Source of the DNA: Acidimicrobiaceae bacterium
GTDB lineage: Bacteria > Actinomycetota > Acidimicrobiia > Acidimicrobiales > RAAP-2
Direction of reading: 5' to 3'
NCBI GenBank assembly: GCA_003155915.1
Contig: PMFA01000005.1
Span: 3,254-67,253 of the forward strand
Length of the DNA stretch: 64,000 bases
The notes under the pieces were generated by a model, which saw only the letters and a program-made list of their open reading frames with translations, made no database searches and was not told the origin of the DNA. The translations under genes and the position numbers were made by a program. The stretch's first letter is position 1; the number at the start of each line of letters is the position of its first letter. This document shows, one piece after another, positions 1 to 8,811 of this stretch.

Positions 1-2
1 CA

Positions 3-335
3 ACGACGAAGCCTGAAGGCTCCACGACCACGACGCCGCCGCCTCCGCGGTCATCGACGACCACCTCGACGGTGCCGTCTACGTCTACTACAACAAGCAC
101 TACGGCGAGCACGACGACATCGTTGATCTCGCCAACCGACACAACCGTTATTGTTTCTCCTCCAACGGCTCCTTCGATTTCGACAGCCACCGTACCGTCG
201 GGTGCTCCGGGAGCTGGTGCCGGTGGTTCGGCAGTGTCAACCGACAGTGGAGTAATCCTGACGGCAGCGGCCTTGGTGCTGTTCGCCGGACTGGCTGGTT
301 TAGTTCTTGCATTTCGCCGTCGCCGCGGCGTCTAG
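3..335 (+). CDS. C-terminal part of a surface-anchored protein (5' end outside window)
   Basis: The frame is open from the first bases of the window, so this is the end of a longer gene. What is visible is a long Thr/Ser/Pro-rich linker (first ~75 codons, runs of T-S-T), a Gly-Ala stretch, one hydrophobic helix (VILTAAALVLFAGLAGLVLA) and a terminal FRRRRGV positive tail. This is the layout of an actinobacterial extracellular protein held by a C-terminal membrane helix; no LPxTG motif is seen. The extracellular domain and hence the function are outside the window. A GTG at 72 is an in-frame codon, probably not the start. Confidence 0.75.
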   Translation, partial: TTKPEGSTTTTPPPPRSSTTTSTVPSTSTTTSTTASTTTSLISPTDTTVIVSPPTAPSISTATVPSGAPGAGAGGSAVSTDSGVILTAAALVLFAGLAGLVLAFRRRRGV

Positions 336-653
336 CGAATTTGAGCAATCCGCTCATCATGAGCGAATAGTTAGACGTGAATGGACAAGATGGTCCTCAC
401 TTCCAAAGCGAGGACCATCTTGCATCCAATTCGTTCAAATAGTGAGCTTCACAACGACGTCCTAAGGATTTAAAGGAAGTGGTGCGTCCGCTGGTTCTAA
501 TCCCCTTTGGGAGTTAGCAATAACGAAGATTCCCTGTGTCTTTCGGTGCGAATCGCTCCCTCTCGTGGACTTTGCCAGAGATTCGAACGAACGCAGCCAC
601 TCCATTACAGGAGTTTGAACTGCAACCGCTGTGGGGTGCTAGCCATAGAAAGC
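336..653. other. Non-coding stretch with one hairpin
   Basis: No convincing gene. It holds the hairpin at 386-422. The frame of the next gene stays open upstream to 507, but that part has no recognisable protein character. Confidence 0.5.
386..422 (+). terminator. Hairpin, likely terminator of the surface protein gene
   Basis: Perfect 13-bp inverted repeat CAAGATGGTCCTC (386-398) with GAGGACCATCTTG (410-422) and an 11-base loop, 50 bases after the stop at 335. No T-run follows, so it is either a U-less actinobacterial type terminator or a transcript-stabilising hairpin. Confidence 0.55.
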
Positions 654-899
654 ATGACTACCCCCATCGCGAAAGCATATTTAGCGCCGGAGAATATCGA
701 TGAGCCAATTCGCTATTCGGGCCACGTCGAGCAGCCCGACGGAAGTTTCGAGTTCTCCCCAGTTTACGAATCGCTAGCGGAAGCAGTGGCCTGGGCTCGC
801 GAAAGAACAGACTTCGTCATCGGAAGAGAGGTCGCAGGTGAATACCTCTGGTACGGGATTGGACCCTCACCCCACGGTCTCACGGTACCGCCCGAGTAA
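654..899 (+). CDS. Small conserved-looking hypothetical protein, 81 aa
   Basis: I do not recognise the family. The chosen ATG at 654 starts MTTPIAKAYLAPENID and is preferred because the upstream in-frame extension to 507 is Cys/Arg-rich and non-protein-like. The product is soluble and acidic, with an aromatic C-terminal segment (GEYLWYGIGPSPHGLTVPPE). It stands alone between a hairpin and the convergent EAL gene. No strong ribosome binding site is seen. Confidence 0.45.
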   Translation: MTTPIAKAYLAPENIDEPIRYSGHVEQPDGSFEFSPVYESLAEAVAWARERTDFVIGREVAGEYLWYGIGPSPHGLTVPPE

Positions 900-971
900 C
901 TCAGATACCGCCAATAACCATTTCAAGTTCGAGTTCTGACTTTCTGACGCGAGGGGTGCCCGCGAAGGACG

Positions 972-2258
972 CTATGGACGGCTTGGATCCGAACCGTCGA
1001 ATGGAGCGACTCTCCCAAGAAGGCTCCGAGCTGCGGCCAATACCGTCTCGTGATCGTGCGTCACGATGAACGAAAAGCGTCGCTCTCGTTCTGTAGTTGA
1101 GTCGTCATCCCCGAGATCCTTCGCAATCAAAGCTCCGAGGTAGTGAGTTCCTATCACGGCGACTACCCACTCTCCACTGACCGGATCGTCTGGGGAGAGT
1201 TCCACTCCTCGAATGCCTGGCGCTGGTTCTTGACTTAGACCGACGCCCAATGCCGCCACCAGTGGACACCGTTCTGCGAGACGTGAGTATCGCTTGGCGG
1301 TATCCGGAGTAAAACGCTCAGCGCTCTGAAAGGCACTCACCACGACGGGAGGAGTTTCCAAGTACAAGCCCTGGCTCTCCAGGTGTCGTGAAATGGCGAG
1401 AAGAAGGCCCTTTCGGCCAATGCGTGTCGCCGAAGAATCCACGCCCGCGAATGGAGAACGCGGAACTGGACGCACCGGTCGAGGTTTGAAGAGAGATTCT
1501 GTGGGTGGCGCGAAGTCTTCGAGGGGACCCGGCCGCGCAAAGTACCAACCCTGGCCCAGCGTCGCCCCGAGGGCTAACGCCTGTTCCAGGTGTCGTTCGG
1601 TCTCCACACCCTCGGCGAGTATCAATGCGCCCGTTCGTTCGGCGTGGGCCGAGACCGCCGTGAGAATTGCTCCCTGCTCCACTTCGGGCCAGCGTTGAAT
1701 GAGCGAGATATCGAGCTTCACTACCGAGGGCGAGATAAATGGAAGAAGTGCCAAGGACTCGGGAACTGCACCAACGTCGTCAAGGGCGACTGCACAGTTC
1801 GCCCCACGGAGCGCGCGCACCGCTTCGAGAAGTTCGGCCGGTCGCGTTGTGAGCGCACGCTCAGTTATCTCGGCAACGATCGTTATCTGTCCCTTCGTGC
1901 GGGCAACGAGTTGACGAGCCGATTCAGCGGAGATTGTTGAAGGCTCCAGGTTTACGAACAGCGCGAATCCGTCGGGTAGGCCATGTTCAAGCGCATCGTC
2001 GACCGCAGCATTGCGGCAGGCAGAATCGAGTTCGTCCAACCGACCGAGTTCTTTCGCCTGTTGGAACGCGACATCCGGGGCCACGTCAAGGTGGGGCCAT
2101 CGAGCCAGCGCTTCGACGGCAACGGTCGCCATAGTCGCGAGATCGATGATGGGTTGAAAGGCCGGTAGGAGATGTTGGCGCTGAAGGAGTTCGTCGAACA
2201 CTCCGGGAATGTGATCGCTCATTGGCCAGAATTGGCGACCCCGCACAGGTACGCACAC
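972..2258 (-). CDS. EAL-domain c-di-GMP phosphodiesterase with C-terminal DICT-like sensory domain
   Basis: Residues ~25-250 form an EAL domain, which hydrolyses cyclic-di-GMP to pGpG in the cytoplasm. The metal and catalytic positions look intact: E49 in VEALARW, N103 in NLEP, E130/E133, D160-D161 in LDDVGA, K181 in VKLD, E216/E219 in AEGVET and Q236 in GQGWYF, so activity is expected. Residues ~275-400 resemble the DICT domain found with diguanylate cyclases and two-component systems, a probable input module. The start at 2258 has a GAGGT just upstream; ATG 2222 (MSDHIPG) is an alternative. No GGDEF partner is in the window and the gene appears monocistronic. Confidence 0.85.
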   Translation of the reverse strand: MCVPVRGRQFWPMSDHIPGVFDELLQRQHLLPAFQPIIDLATMATVAVEALARWPHLDVAPDVAFQQAKELGRLDELDSACRNAAVDDALEHGLPDGFALFVNLEPSTISAESARQLVARTKGQITIVAEITERALTTRPAELLEAVRALRGANCAVALDDVGAVPESLALLPFISPSVVKLDISLIQRWPEVEQGAILTAVSAHAERTGALILAEGVETERHLEQALALGATLGQGWYFARPGPLEDFAPPTESLFKPRPVRPVPRSPFAGVDSSATRIGRKGLLLAISRHLESQGLYLETPPVVVSAFQSAERFTPDTAKRYSRLAERCPLVAALGVGLSQEPAPGIRGVELSPDDPVSGEWVVAVIGTHYLGALIAKDLGDDDSTTERERRFSFIVTHDHETVLAAARSLLGRVAPFDGSDPSRP

Positions 2259-2893
2259 ATTGACCTCAGGGTAGTCCAGAACGATTCGGCATTCGTGACC
2301 TCACTCCCTAGCATTTCGAAACTCTTTTGCGAGTGAGTTTTTGCGAAGCCTCGAGGTGAGAATGAGGACCCTCGCAGCACAGAGAAGCGCAACGCACTCC
2401 GAATGTTCTATCGACCGCGCCCGTGCCAGAAGCCGCTACGCGTCCACGCGGAGCGCAACGAAGGTTAAGGAGATGGGTGGTCCTGATTAATCGAGCCACG
2501 CCTCGATCTGAATTGATTCCATGGCTGAAACTCGCTCGGGCCGAGTTGACGAGCGCGGTGGATGATCGCCACCAGAACGAACCAGCGGCCCCGCAAGATG
2601 TCCGTCGGCCGGGGCCCCGAATCTCGTCCATGGTGGAGACAGAGATCGCGATGCGCTCGACAATCTGGAAGAAGTCGACCGTGAAGTTATCGACGCGGTC
2701 TTGGAAGATTGGGGCTCGGGCCGAGCCGGGAGACGGTTTCGGCGCCGTCACGGAACGGGCGTCAGCGTTCGCTGAAGAGCGGAACCTCTGCACCCCCGCG
2801 TCTCGAAGTTCCTTGTTATGCTCACGCTCGGACAGAGGTCCAAGGCGTCAACGGCTTCGCAAGAACCGTCCACAAAATCCAAAGGGGAGTGCA
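2259..2893. other. Long intergenic region before the BMP gene
   Basis: About 635 bases with no recognisable product on either strand. A plus-strand frame stays open from 2423 into the BMP gene, but its translation is Arg-rich and without domain character, so I treat it as non-coding leader. It should hold the promoters of both the EAL gene (minus) and the importer operon (plus); no confident box was identified. Confidence 0.5.
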
Positions 2894-4060
2894 ATGATTT
2901 CAATCGGAAGAGGCCGCGTGGGGCGCATCGCTCTCTCGGCCAGTGCCGCCTGTCTGCTGTTGACGGGACTTTCAATCGGCGCAGCTGGCTCAGCTAGCGC
3001 GACGACGTACAAAAAGACGTTGGCCTGCGAGGTCACTGACACCGGCGGCATCAACGACCGGTCATTCAACGCCTCGGCCTACCTGGGGCTCAAAGAGGCA
3101 GTAGCGGTCGCACCGAAGCAGATCAAGAAAGAGGATCAGTCGACGCCATCGGACGGCACTGAGTCCACCTACGAGACCGAGATCGCGTCATTCGTCTCGC
3201 AGCACTGCAGCATCATCATCACGGTCGGCTTCTTGATGTCCGACGCCACGTGGAACTCGGCGCAGGCGAACCCGAAGGATCACTTCGCCCAGGTCGACAA
3301 CGGCAACTCAAGCCCTGGTAAGGACGGCGTTGCGGTGAAGCCCTACACGGGAACAGCCAAGAACATTCTGGGCCTGACCTACGAGACCCAGCAGGACGCG
3401 TTCCTCGGTGGGTACGAAGCGGCGGCGTACGCCGTGGCGCACAACGCTGCAGCACCGAAGGTCGCGACCTACGGTGGTGAGCAGTTCAGCTCCGTGACCT
3501 ACTACATGGACGGCTTCTACGACGGCGTCCAGTACTACAACACGAAGATGAAGCCAAAGGTGCCCGTGGCGGTGCTCGGTTGGAACGAGAAGACCCAGAA
3601 GGGTACCTTCATCAACTCCTTCACCGACGAGACCACGTCGGCAACTGACACGACTGCCTTCCTGGGCCAGGGCGCGACCACCATCTTCCCGGTCGCCGGC
3701 TCCGACGGCCTCGGCACGACGGCTGCAGTGACTACGTGGAACAAGGCTCACACGTTGAAGGCGAACGTCGAATGGGTTGATACGGACGGCTGCACCAACG
3801 ACCCGTCCAACTGCAACTTGTTCCTCAACTCGGTCACCAAGGGCGTGACGGCGTCGGTGAAAGCCGCAGTCTTAGAGCAGGCTGAGGGCAAGTTCGCCGG
3901 TGGCGACTACATCGGTACCTTGAAGAACGGCGGCGCCGCCTTCATCCAGGACCACGGCACGATGGGCAAGGCGAACAGCGCGGCCACCATCGCCGAGGTC
4001 GCGACGCTCACCAAGGGCATCGAGAATGGCAGCATCAAGATCCCAGTTGGCGGCAAATAG
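2894..4060 (+). CDS. BMP family ABC transporter substrate-binding protein
   Basis: Periplasmic-type binding protein of the basic membrane protein (Med/PnrA-like) family, which usually binds nucleosides. The 388-aa product starts at the ATG at 2894 after a strong AAAGGGGAG site. It has an N-terminal basic region, a hydrophobic core and an A-S-A processing site near residue 35; there is no good lipobox. The mature N-terminus carries the family hallmark LACEVTDTGGINDRSFN followed by Y-x-G. The four-gene order (binding protein, double ATPase, two permeases) is that of YufNOPQ/NupNOPQ-type nucleoside importers. The ligand is inferred, not shown. Confidence 0.9.
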   Translation: MISIGRGRVGRIALSASAACLLLTGLSIGAAGSASATTYKKTLACEVTDTGGINDRSFNASAYLGLKEAVAVAPKQIKKEDQSTPSDGTESTYETEIASFVSQHCSIIITVGFLMSDATWNSAQANPKDHFAQVDNGNSSPGKDGVAVKPYTGTAKNILGLTYETQQDAFLGGYEAAAYAVAHNAAAPKVATYGGEQFSSVTYYMDGFYDGVQYYNTKMKPKVPVAVLGWNEKTQKGTFINSFTDETTSATDTTAFLGQGATTIFPVAGSDGLGTTAAVTTWNKAHTLKANVEWVDTDGCTNDPSNCNLFLNSVTKGVTASVKAAVLEQAEGKFAGGDYIGTLKNGGAAFIQDHGTMGKANSAATIAEVATLTKGIENGSIKIPVGGK

Positions 4061-4078
4061 TCAACAGCTACTGACACC

Positions 4079-4125
4079 CACAGCGGGGGGCGAGTCTTCG
4101 GACTCGGCCCCCCGCTGTGTTTTCT
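4079..4125 (+). terminator. Strong intrinsic terminator inside the importer operon
   Basis: CACAGCGGGGGGCGAGTC (4079-4096), a TTCG loop (4097-4100), then the complementary arm 4101-4119 with a single bulged G, and a TTTTCT run. It lies 18 bases after the binding-protein stop and 22 bases before the ATPase start, so it probably makes the binding protein transcript more abundant than the downstream genes. Confidence 0.9.
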
Positions 4126-4147
4126 ATCCCGATTAGGTTTGAGATTC

Positions 4148-5671
4148 ATGAAGCTGGAACTTCGAGCGGTCACCAAGCACTTCGGTTCGCTCGCGGCCAA
4201 CGAGAATGTCGATCTGATCGTCGAGCCGGGACAGATACACGGACTGCTCGGGGAGAACGGTGCAGGCAAGACCACGCTAATGAACGTGCTGTACGGGATG
4301 ATCACGCCGGACAGCGGCCAGCTACTCATCAACGACGAGGTCGTTGACATTCGCGATCCTAAAGACGCCGTGACGCACAAGATCGGCATGGTGCATCAAC
4401 ACTTCATGCTCATCCCAGTTTTCACGGTCGCCGACAACATCATCCTCGGCAGTGAGCCCGTCAAGCCGTGGCCATTCATCGATCACCGCAGCGCCACGGA
4501 ACGCATCATCGCTCTTGCTAAGGAGTACAACTTCCACATCGACCCCTCGGCCACGATCGAGAATCTCCCGATCGGTCAACAGCAACGTGTCGAGATCCTC
4601 AAGGCCCTGAGCCACGACGCCGAGATCCTCATTCTCGATGAGCCGACGGCCGTGCTCACCCCGCAAGAGGCCGACGCGCTGATGGTGATCATGCGCACCT
4701 TGAAGTCACAAGGCAAGTCCATCATCTTCATCACGCACAAGTTGAAAGAAGTCCTCGAGATCGCTGACGTCATCACCGTGATGCGCCTCGGTCAGGTCGT
4801 GGGCACGACGACGCCCGCCGAGACCAACGAAGCAGCCCTCGCGACCATGATGGTGGGTCGCGACGTCAACCTCGTCGTCGAAAAGCCGCCCGCCAACCCC
4901 GGCGAGGTGGTCCTTGACGTCACGAACCTCTTCGTCCAGGACGATCGGGGCTTGACCGCGGTGAAGGGAGTCTCCTTCGAGGTGCGTGCTGGCGAGATCC
5001 TCGCGTTCGCCGGGGTCCAAGGAAACGGGCAGACCGAACTCGTCGAGGCGCTCACCGGGCTGCGACGCGCGACTGCGGGTTCGGTGTTATTGAACGGAAC
5101 TGAGCTCGTGGGCCGGAGTGTTCGCGACGTACTCAACGCAGGCGTCGGCCACGTTCCCGAGGACCGACAACGTCATGGTCTTGTGCTGACTTTGTCGATC
5201 GCGGACAACCTCGTCCTCGACCAGTTGGATAGTCCCCAGTACAAGTCGTGGTCGGGTCGCAAGCTGAAGGCGATCCAAGAAAACGGCAAGAAGCGCATCG
5301 CCGAATACGACATTCGTGCCCAAGGTGAGGACGAGCCACTCAGCGCCCTCTCGGGCGGGAACCAACAAAAGGTCGTGATGGCACGCGAACTCTCGCGCGA
5401 ACTCAAGGTTCTGATCTGCGCCCAACCCACTCGCGGACTCGACGTGGGTTCAATCGAGTTTATGCACCGCCAGATCGTCGCGATCCGTGACGAAGGTGTC
5501 GCGGTGGTGATCGTCTCGAGCGAACTCGACGAAGTGATCGCACTCGGGGACCGCGTCGCGGTCCTCTACGACGGCATGATCCAGGACGTCGTAGCACCGA
5601 CCACGAGCCGCGAGGACTTCGGACTCTTGATGGCCGGATCTCGTCCGGCCGTGACCGGAGCGACTCTATGA
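4148..5671 (+). CDS. ABC transporter ATP-binding protein, duplicated cassette (nucleoside/sugar type)
   Basis: Energy-coupling subunit of the BMP importer, 507 aa, two fused nucleotide-binding domains. Domain 1 has Walker A GENGAGKTT (~36-44), the signature LPIGQQQRVEIL and Walker B ILILDEPTAVLTP. Domain 2 has a degenerate Walker A (GVQGNGQTEL), a good LSGGNQQKV signature and a degenerate Walker B (LICAQPTRGLDVGS), as is normal for RbsA/YufO-type proteins, where only one site is fully competent. ATG 4148 (MKLELRAV) is preferred over TTG 4139. The stop overlaps the next start by 4 bases. Confidence 0.92.
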   Translation: MKLELRAVTKHFGSLAANENVDLIVEPGQIHGLLGENGAGKTTLMNVLYGMITPDSGQLLINDEVVDIRDPKDAVTHKIGMVHQHFMLIPVFTVADNIILGSEPVKPWPFIDHRSATERIIALAKEYNFHIDPSATIENLPIGQQQRVEILKALSHDAEILILDEPTAVLTPQEADALMVIMRTLKSQGKSIIFITHKLKEVLEIADVITVMRLGQVVGTTTPAETNEAALATMMVGRDVNLVVEKPPANPGEVVLDVTNLFVQDDRGLTAVKGVSFEVRAGEILAFAGVQGNGQTELVEALTGLRRATAGSVLLNGTELVGRSVRDVLNAGVGHVPEDRQRHGLVLTLSIADNLVLDQLDSPQYKSWSGRKLKAIQENGKKRIAEYDIRAQGEDEPLSALSGGNQQKVVMARELSRELKVLICAQPTRGLDVGSIEFMHRQIVAIRDEGVAVVIVSSELDEVIALGDRVAVLYDGMIQDVVAPTTSREDFGLLMAGSRPAVTGATL

Positions 5672-6936
5672 CGACCGACGTCGTCCAGACACCACGTTCC
5701 AGCCGGCTGCTCGAGATCGCTCTGCGAGTTCGGCGCGCGAACATGGCGTTGGTACTGGTACTCGCGCTCCTCGTCGGACTCACGATCGGGGCGTTCTTGA
5801 TCATCGTGACGACCCCATCGCTGGTGCACTCCTGGGCCACGTTCTTCTCACATCCGGGTGCCACGATCTCGCAGAACTTCAACACCGTGTGGTTCGCCTA
5901 CGAGCAACTCTTCGAAGGTTCACTATTCAACTTCCACGCCATGCGGCTCCTCCTTGACCATCCCAACAAGGCCAATCTGGCGAACGCCCTGGGACCGATT
6001 TCGTTGACGCTCCAGGACGCCACGCCGCTCATCGTCGCGGGCCTCGGCCTCGCCATCGGCTTTCGCAGCAATTTGTTCGACATCGGCGGACAAGGCCAAG
6101 TGATTGCGGGGGGACTCATCGCTGGCCTCATCGGCTTCAGCTTGAACCTGACGCCGATCCTCCAGGTCTCCTTCGAGTTGGTGGCGGCGATGATTGCTGG
6201 CGCCCTGCTCGCCTCCCTCGCCGGTGTCCTCAAGGCCTACACCGGCGCCCACGAGGTAATCGTCACCATGATGAGCAACTACATCATGGTCCTCTTAATG
6301 GGTTACCTATTGATCACGAATCTGTTCGCCCGGCCCGGCGTGAAGGACGGCGCCTCCAAGGCGGTGACGCCGACAGGACAACTGCCCTACTTCTTCTCGC
6401 ATCTCAGTTCTGGACTGCTCGTGAACGTCGGTTTCCTCATCGCGCTCGCAGCAGTCTTCGTCGTCCAGTGGTTCTTCAACCGCTCCAAGACCGGTTTTGA
6501 ACTACTGATGGTGGGTCAGAACGGCGAGGCCGCGCGCACCGCCGGCATCAACGCCAAGCGCACGACGATCATCACGTTGTGTCTCGCTGGAGCGCTCTGC
6601 GGCCTCGCGGGCATGCTGGAGTTGACGGGCGTCGACCACTTCCTCTCGCCGAACTTCGGCGGTTCCTACGGCTTCGACGCGATCACCGTTGCCTTGCTCG
6701 GCCGTAACCGTCCGTGGGGGGTCTTCTTCGGCGCAATCTTCTTCGGCGCGATGTACGCCGGTGGCGAGGCCATGCAGGCCTTCACCCCGACCAATATTCA
6801 GTACTCCCTCGCCCAGGTGATCCAGGCGGTCGTCGTCTTTTGCGTCGCGACGCCCGCGTTGATCGTTGAGATTTTCCGTCTCACCGACAACGGCCGATTC
6901 CGATCCACTGGCTCCTCGGGAGGTTGGACGAAATGA
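5668..6936 (+). CDS. ABC transporter permease, BMP-type importer (first)
   Basis: Integral membrane subunit of 422 aa from the BPD_transp_2 family (YufP-like). A short cytoplasmic N-terminus leads to about ten hydrophobic segments; the long loop after the first helix (~45-105) is typical of this subfamily. The conserved coupling region GQNGEAARTAGINAKR and the following GGSYGFDAITVALLGRNRPWG motif are present. It overlaps the ATPase gene (ATGA) and the next permease gene, so translation of the three is probably coupled. Confidence 0.9.
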   Translation: MTTDVVQTPRSSRLLEIALRVRRANMALVLVLALLVGLTIGAFLIIVTTPSLVHSWATFFSHPGATISQNFNTVWFAYEQLFEGSLFNFHAMRLLLDHPNKANLANALGPISLTLQDATPLIVAGLGLAIGFRSNLFDIGGQGQVIAGGLIAGLIGFSLNLTPILQVSFELVAAMIAGALLASLAGVLKAYTGAHEVIVTMMSNYIMVLLMGYLLITNLFARPGVKDGASKAVTPTGQLPYFFSHLSSGLLVNVGFLIALAAVFVVQWFFNRSKTGFELLMVGQNGEAARTAGINAKRTTIITLCLAGALCGLAGMLELTGVDHFLSPNFGGSYGFDAITVALLGRNRPWGVFFGAIFFGAMYAGGEAMQAFTPTNIQYSLAQVIQAVVVFCVATPALIVEIFRLTDNGRFRSTGSSGGWTK

Positions 6937-8456
6937 GCCTCGCCCCAGAGATTGCCGCTCCCGAGATCGTCACGCTGGAGAACTTGCGTCGGGTAACACG
7001 CGAGCGCGCGTTGGGCTACGGCATCACCCTCATCGCGATCGGCCTGCTCGAGGTCCTCTGGTTCGGTGCCGCGAACTCCGCGCTCCAGACGACGATCGAG
7101 TTGGGCTACAACAGCTCGTCGGCAATGCCGCCAATCACAAGTGCCGTGAGGGTCATCCCTCTTCTCATCGGACTCCTCTTGCTCGCTCCCGTGGTCTCGA
7201 AGCGCGCCCGTGCCTTCGTCCCGGCGCGCATCAAGTTCACGAAAGGCGTGCGCAACTTCCTCGTCATCGTTGGCGGTTATCTCATCGCGTGGCCGGTCGT
7301 CTTGTGGCTCGGCGTCAACAGCGACGGGGCACTGCGCACGATGACCATCCCGGATTCGGCGACCGGGTACGTCGTCGGTATCATCACCACGGTCGCGGGA
7401 GGGATTCTCGCGTGGCGACGACTCGACCGCAGCGCCTCACCCCTCCTCTACACCGGCCTCATGCTCTTCATGCTCGGATTTCTCATCTGGGTTGCGCGCG
7501 GGTCCAACGTGTCGGGCCTGCATCTGCAGCTCACCGGGATTCTCGCTGCGTCCGTGGCGGCCGCCACGTTCCTCATCTTCGGGTCGCTGTCGGGAACCTT
7601 GTGCGAGAGGTCCGGCGTCGTCAACATCGCCATCGAGGGCCAGTTCATGACTGGGGCGATGTCATCGGTCATGGTCGCGAGCGCGATGAACGGCACAGGA
7701 ATCTCGCTGTTCCTCGGGGTCCTCGTCGCGGGCGTCCTCGGAGCGTTGCTCGGCTGGGTCCTCGCGGTCATGTCGCTGCGCTACCAGGCGAACCAGATAA
7801 TCGTCGGCATTGTGATCGTGGCCTTCTGCACGGCTGTCACGCAGTTCATCACGTCCCAAGTGTTGGACGTGCACCAGAACCTCAACGGCGCCTTTCCACT
7901 TCCGGTGTGGGCGATCCCGTTCTTTTCCCACATCCCGATAGTCGGTCCGATCCTCTTCGATCAGAACATCCTGGTGTACGTGGCGATCCTCGGGGTCATC
8001 ATCGTCAACATCGCGCTCTTTCGCACCCGGTGGGGTCTGCGGGTGCGCTCGGTCGGGGAAAAGCCCCTCGCCGCAGAGACCGTGGGCGTGAGCGTCACGC
8101 GGATGCGCTACGGCGCCGTCATCCTCGGTGGATTCGTCGCGGGACTCGGTGGCGCCGCGTTCACGATTGGTGCCGGGACGAACTTCACCTTCGGCATGAC
8201 GAACGGCTACGGCTACATCGCGCTCGCCATCATGATCTTCGGTCGCTGGCGCCCCTACGGCGCCCTCATGGCGTCGCTCCTTTTCGGCTTCACCATCGCG
8301 CTCAGCGCGAACCTCAACATCTACCTGAGCCAGCTGGTCATCCCCCAACAGTTCATCAGCATGCTGCCCTACATCATCACGATCGCCGCGGTGGCGGGAC
8401 TCGTCGGTCGCATACGCCCTCCCGCCGCGGACGGCGTGCCCTTCAGTCGCGAGTAG
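6933..8456 (+). CDS. ABC transporter permease, BMP-type importer (second)
   Basis: Second membrane subunit, 507 aa, which should dimerise with the preceding permease. ATG 6933 overlaps the upstream stop and follows GGGAGG at a good distance, so it is preferred over TTG 6924. The N-terminal ~200 residues hold extra hydrophobic segments compared with the usual ~300-aa family members; the core has CERSGVVNIAIEGQFMTGAM, the coupling sequence VGEKPLAAETVGVSVTRMR and GYGYIALAIMIFGRWRPYGA. It ends the operon; no deaminase or phosphorylase gene follows. Confidence 0.9.
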   Translation: MSLAPEIAAPEIVTLENLRRVTRERALGYGITLIAIGLLEVLWFGAANSALQTTIELGYNSSSAMPPITSAVRVIPLLIGLLLLAPVVSKRARAFVPARIKFTKGVRNFLVIVGGYLIAWPVVLWLGVNSDGALRTMTIPDSATGYVVGIITTVAGGILAWRRLDRSASPLLYTGLMLFMLGFLIWVARGSNVSGLHLQLTGILAASVAAATFLIFGSLSGTLCERSGVVNIAIEGQFMTGAMSSVMVASAMNGTGISLFLGVLVAGVLGALLGWVLAVMSLRYQANQIIVGIVIVAFCTAVTQFITSQVLDVHQNLNGAFPLPVWAIPFFSHIPIVGPILFDQNILVYVAILGVIIVNIALFRTRWGLRVRSVGEKPLAAETVGVSVTRMRYGAVILGGFVAGLGGAAFTIGAGTNFTFGMTNGYGYIALAIMIFGRWRPYGALMASLLFGFTIALSANLNIYLSQLVIPQQFISMLPYIITIAAVAGLVGRIRPPAADGVPFSRE

Positions 8457-8811
8457 TCGCGCCGAGGTCCGACGGGCCCGCATCGCCACGCCGAACTCAC
8501 TTTGACCTCAATCGATCGCGGCGGCTGTCGACGTCGTTGACGGTATGAGCGGGTTCTTGCGTAGGGCGCCGTGACTGGATCTTCGCCGAGTTCTCGTTCC
8601 GTCGCTCCACACCCACAATGAATGACACACCGTGGAAGACGATTTCGAAGAGCAAAGTACCCGATCAAAAGTTCAGTTACTTTATTCATCAGAATCGATG
8701 CGGGGAATGACGTTCGTCGCCGTCGATGGGGTACGCCAACCATTCGTGCCCTGGCCGTATCTACTCGAGAGGACACCGGATGAATCGTTCGCGCCGTCGC
8801 TGGCGATAAGG
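8457..8811. other. Intergenic region / uncertain 5' part of the next gene
   Basis: The frame of the following MFS gene is open back to a GTG at 8632, but the added residues are not transporter-like and codon use is less GC-biased there. The AT-richer patch at about 8660-8700 could be the promoter. Nothing else is recognised. Confidence 0.4.

Noticed and set aside
2423-2893. N-terminal extension of the BMP protein by 157 residues
   Set aside because: The ATG at 2894 has a strong RBS and begins a proper signal peptide; an extension would bury it.
7662-8489. 275-codon Arg/Asp/Glu/His-rich frame antisense to the permease
   Set aside because: Composition is typical of an antisense shadow of a GC-rich membrane gene.
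6866-8548. 560-codon frame overlapping the second permease gene
   Set aside because: Arg/His-rich translation with no domain, in the wrong frame of a clear permease gene.
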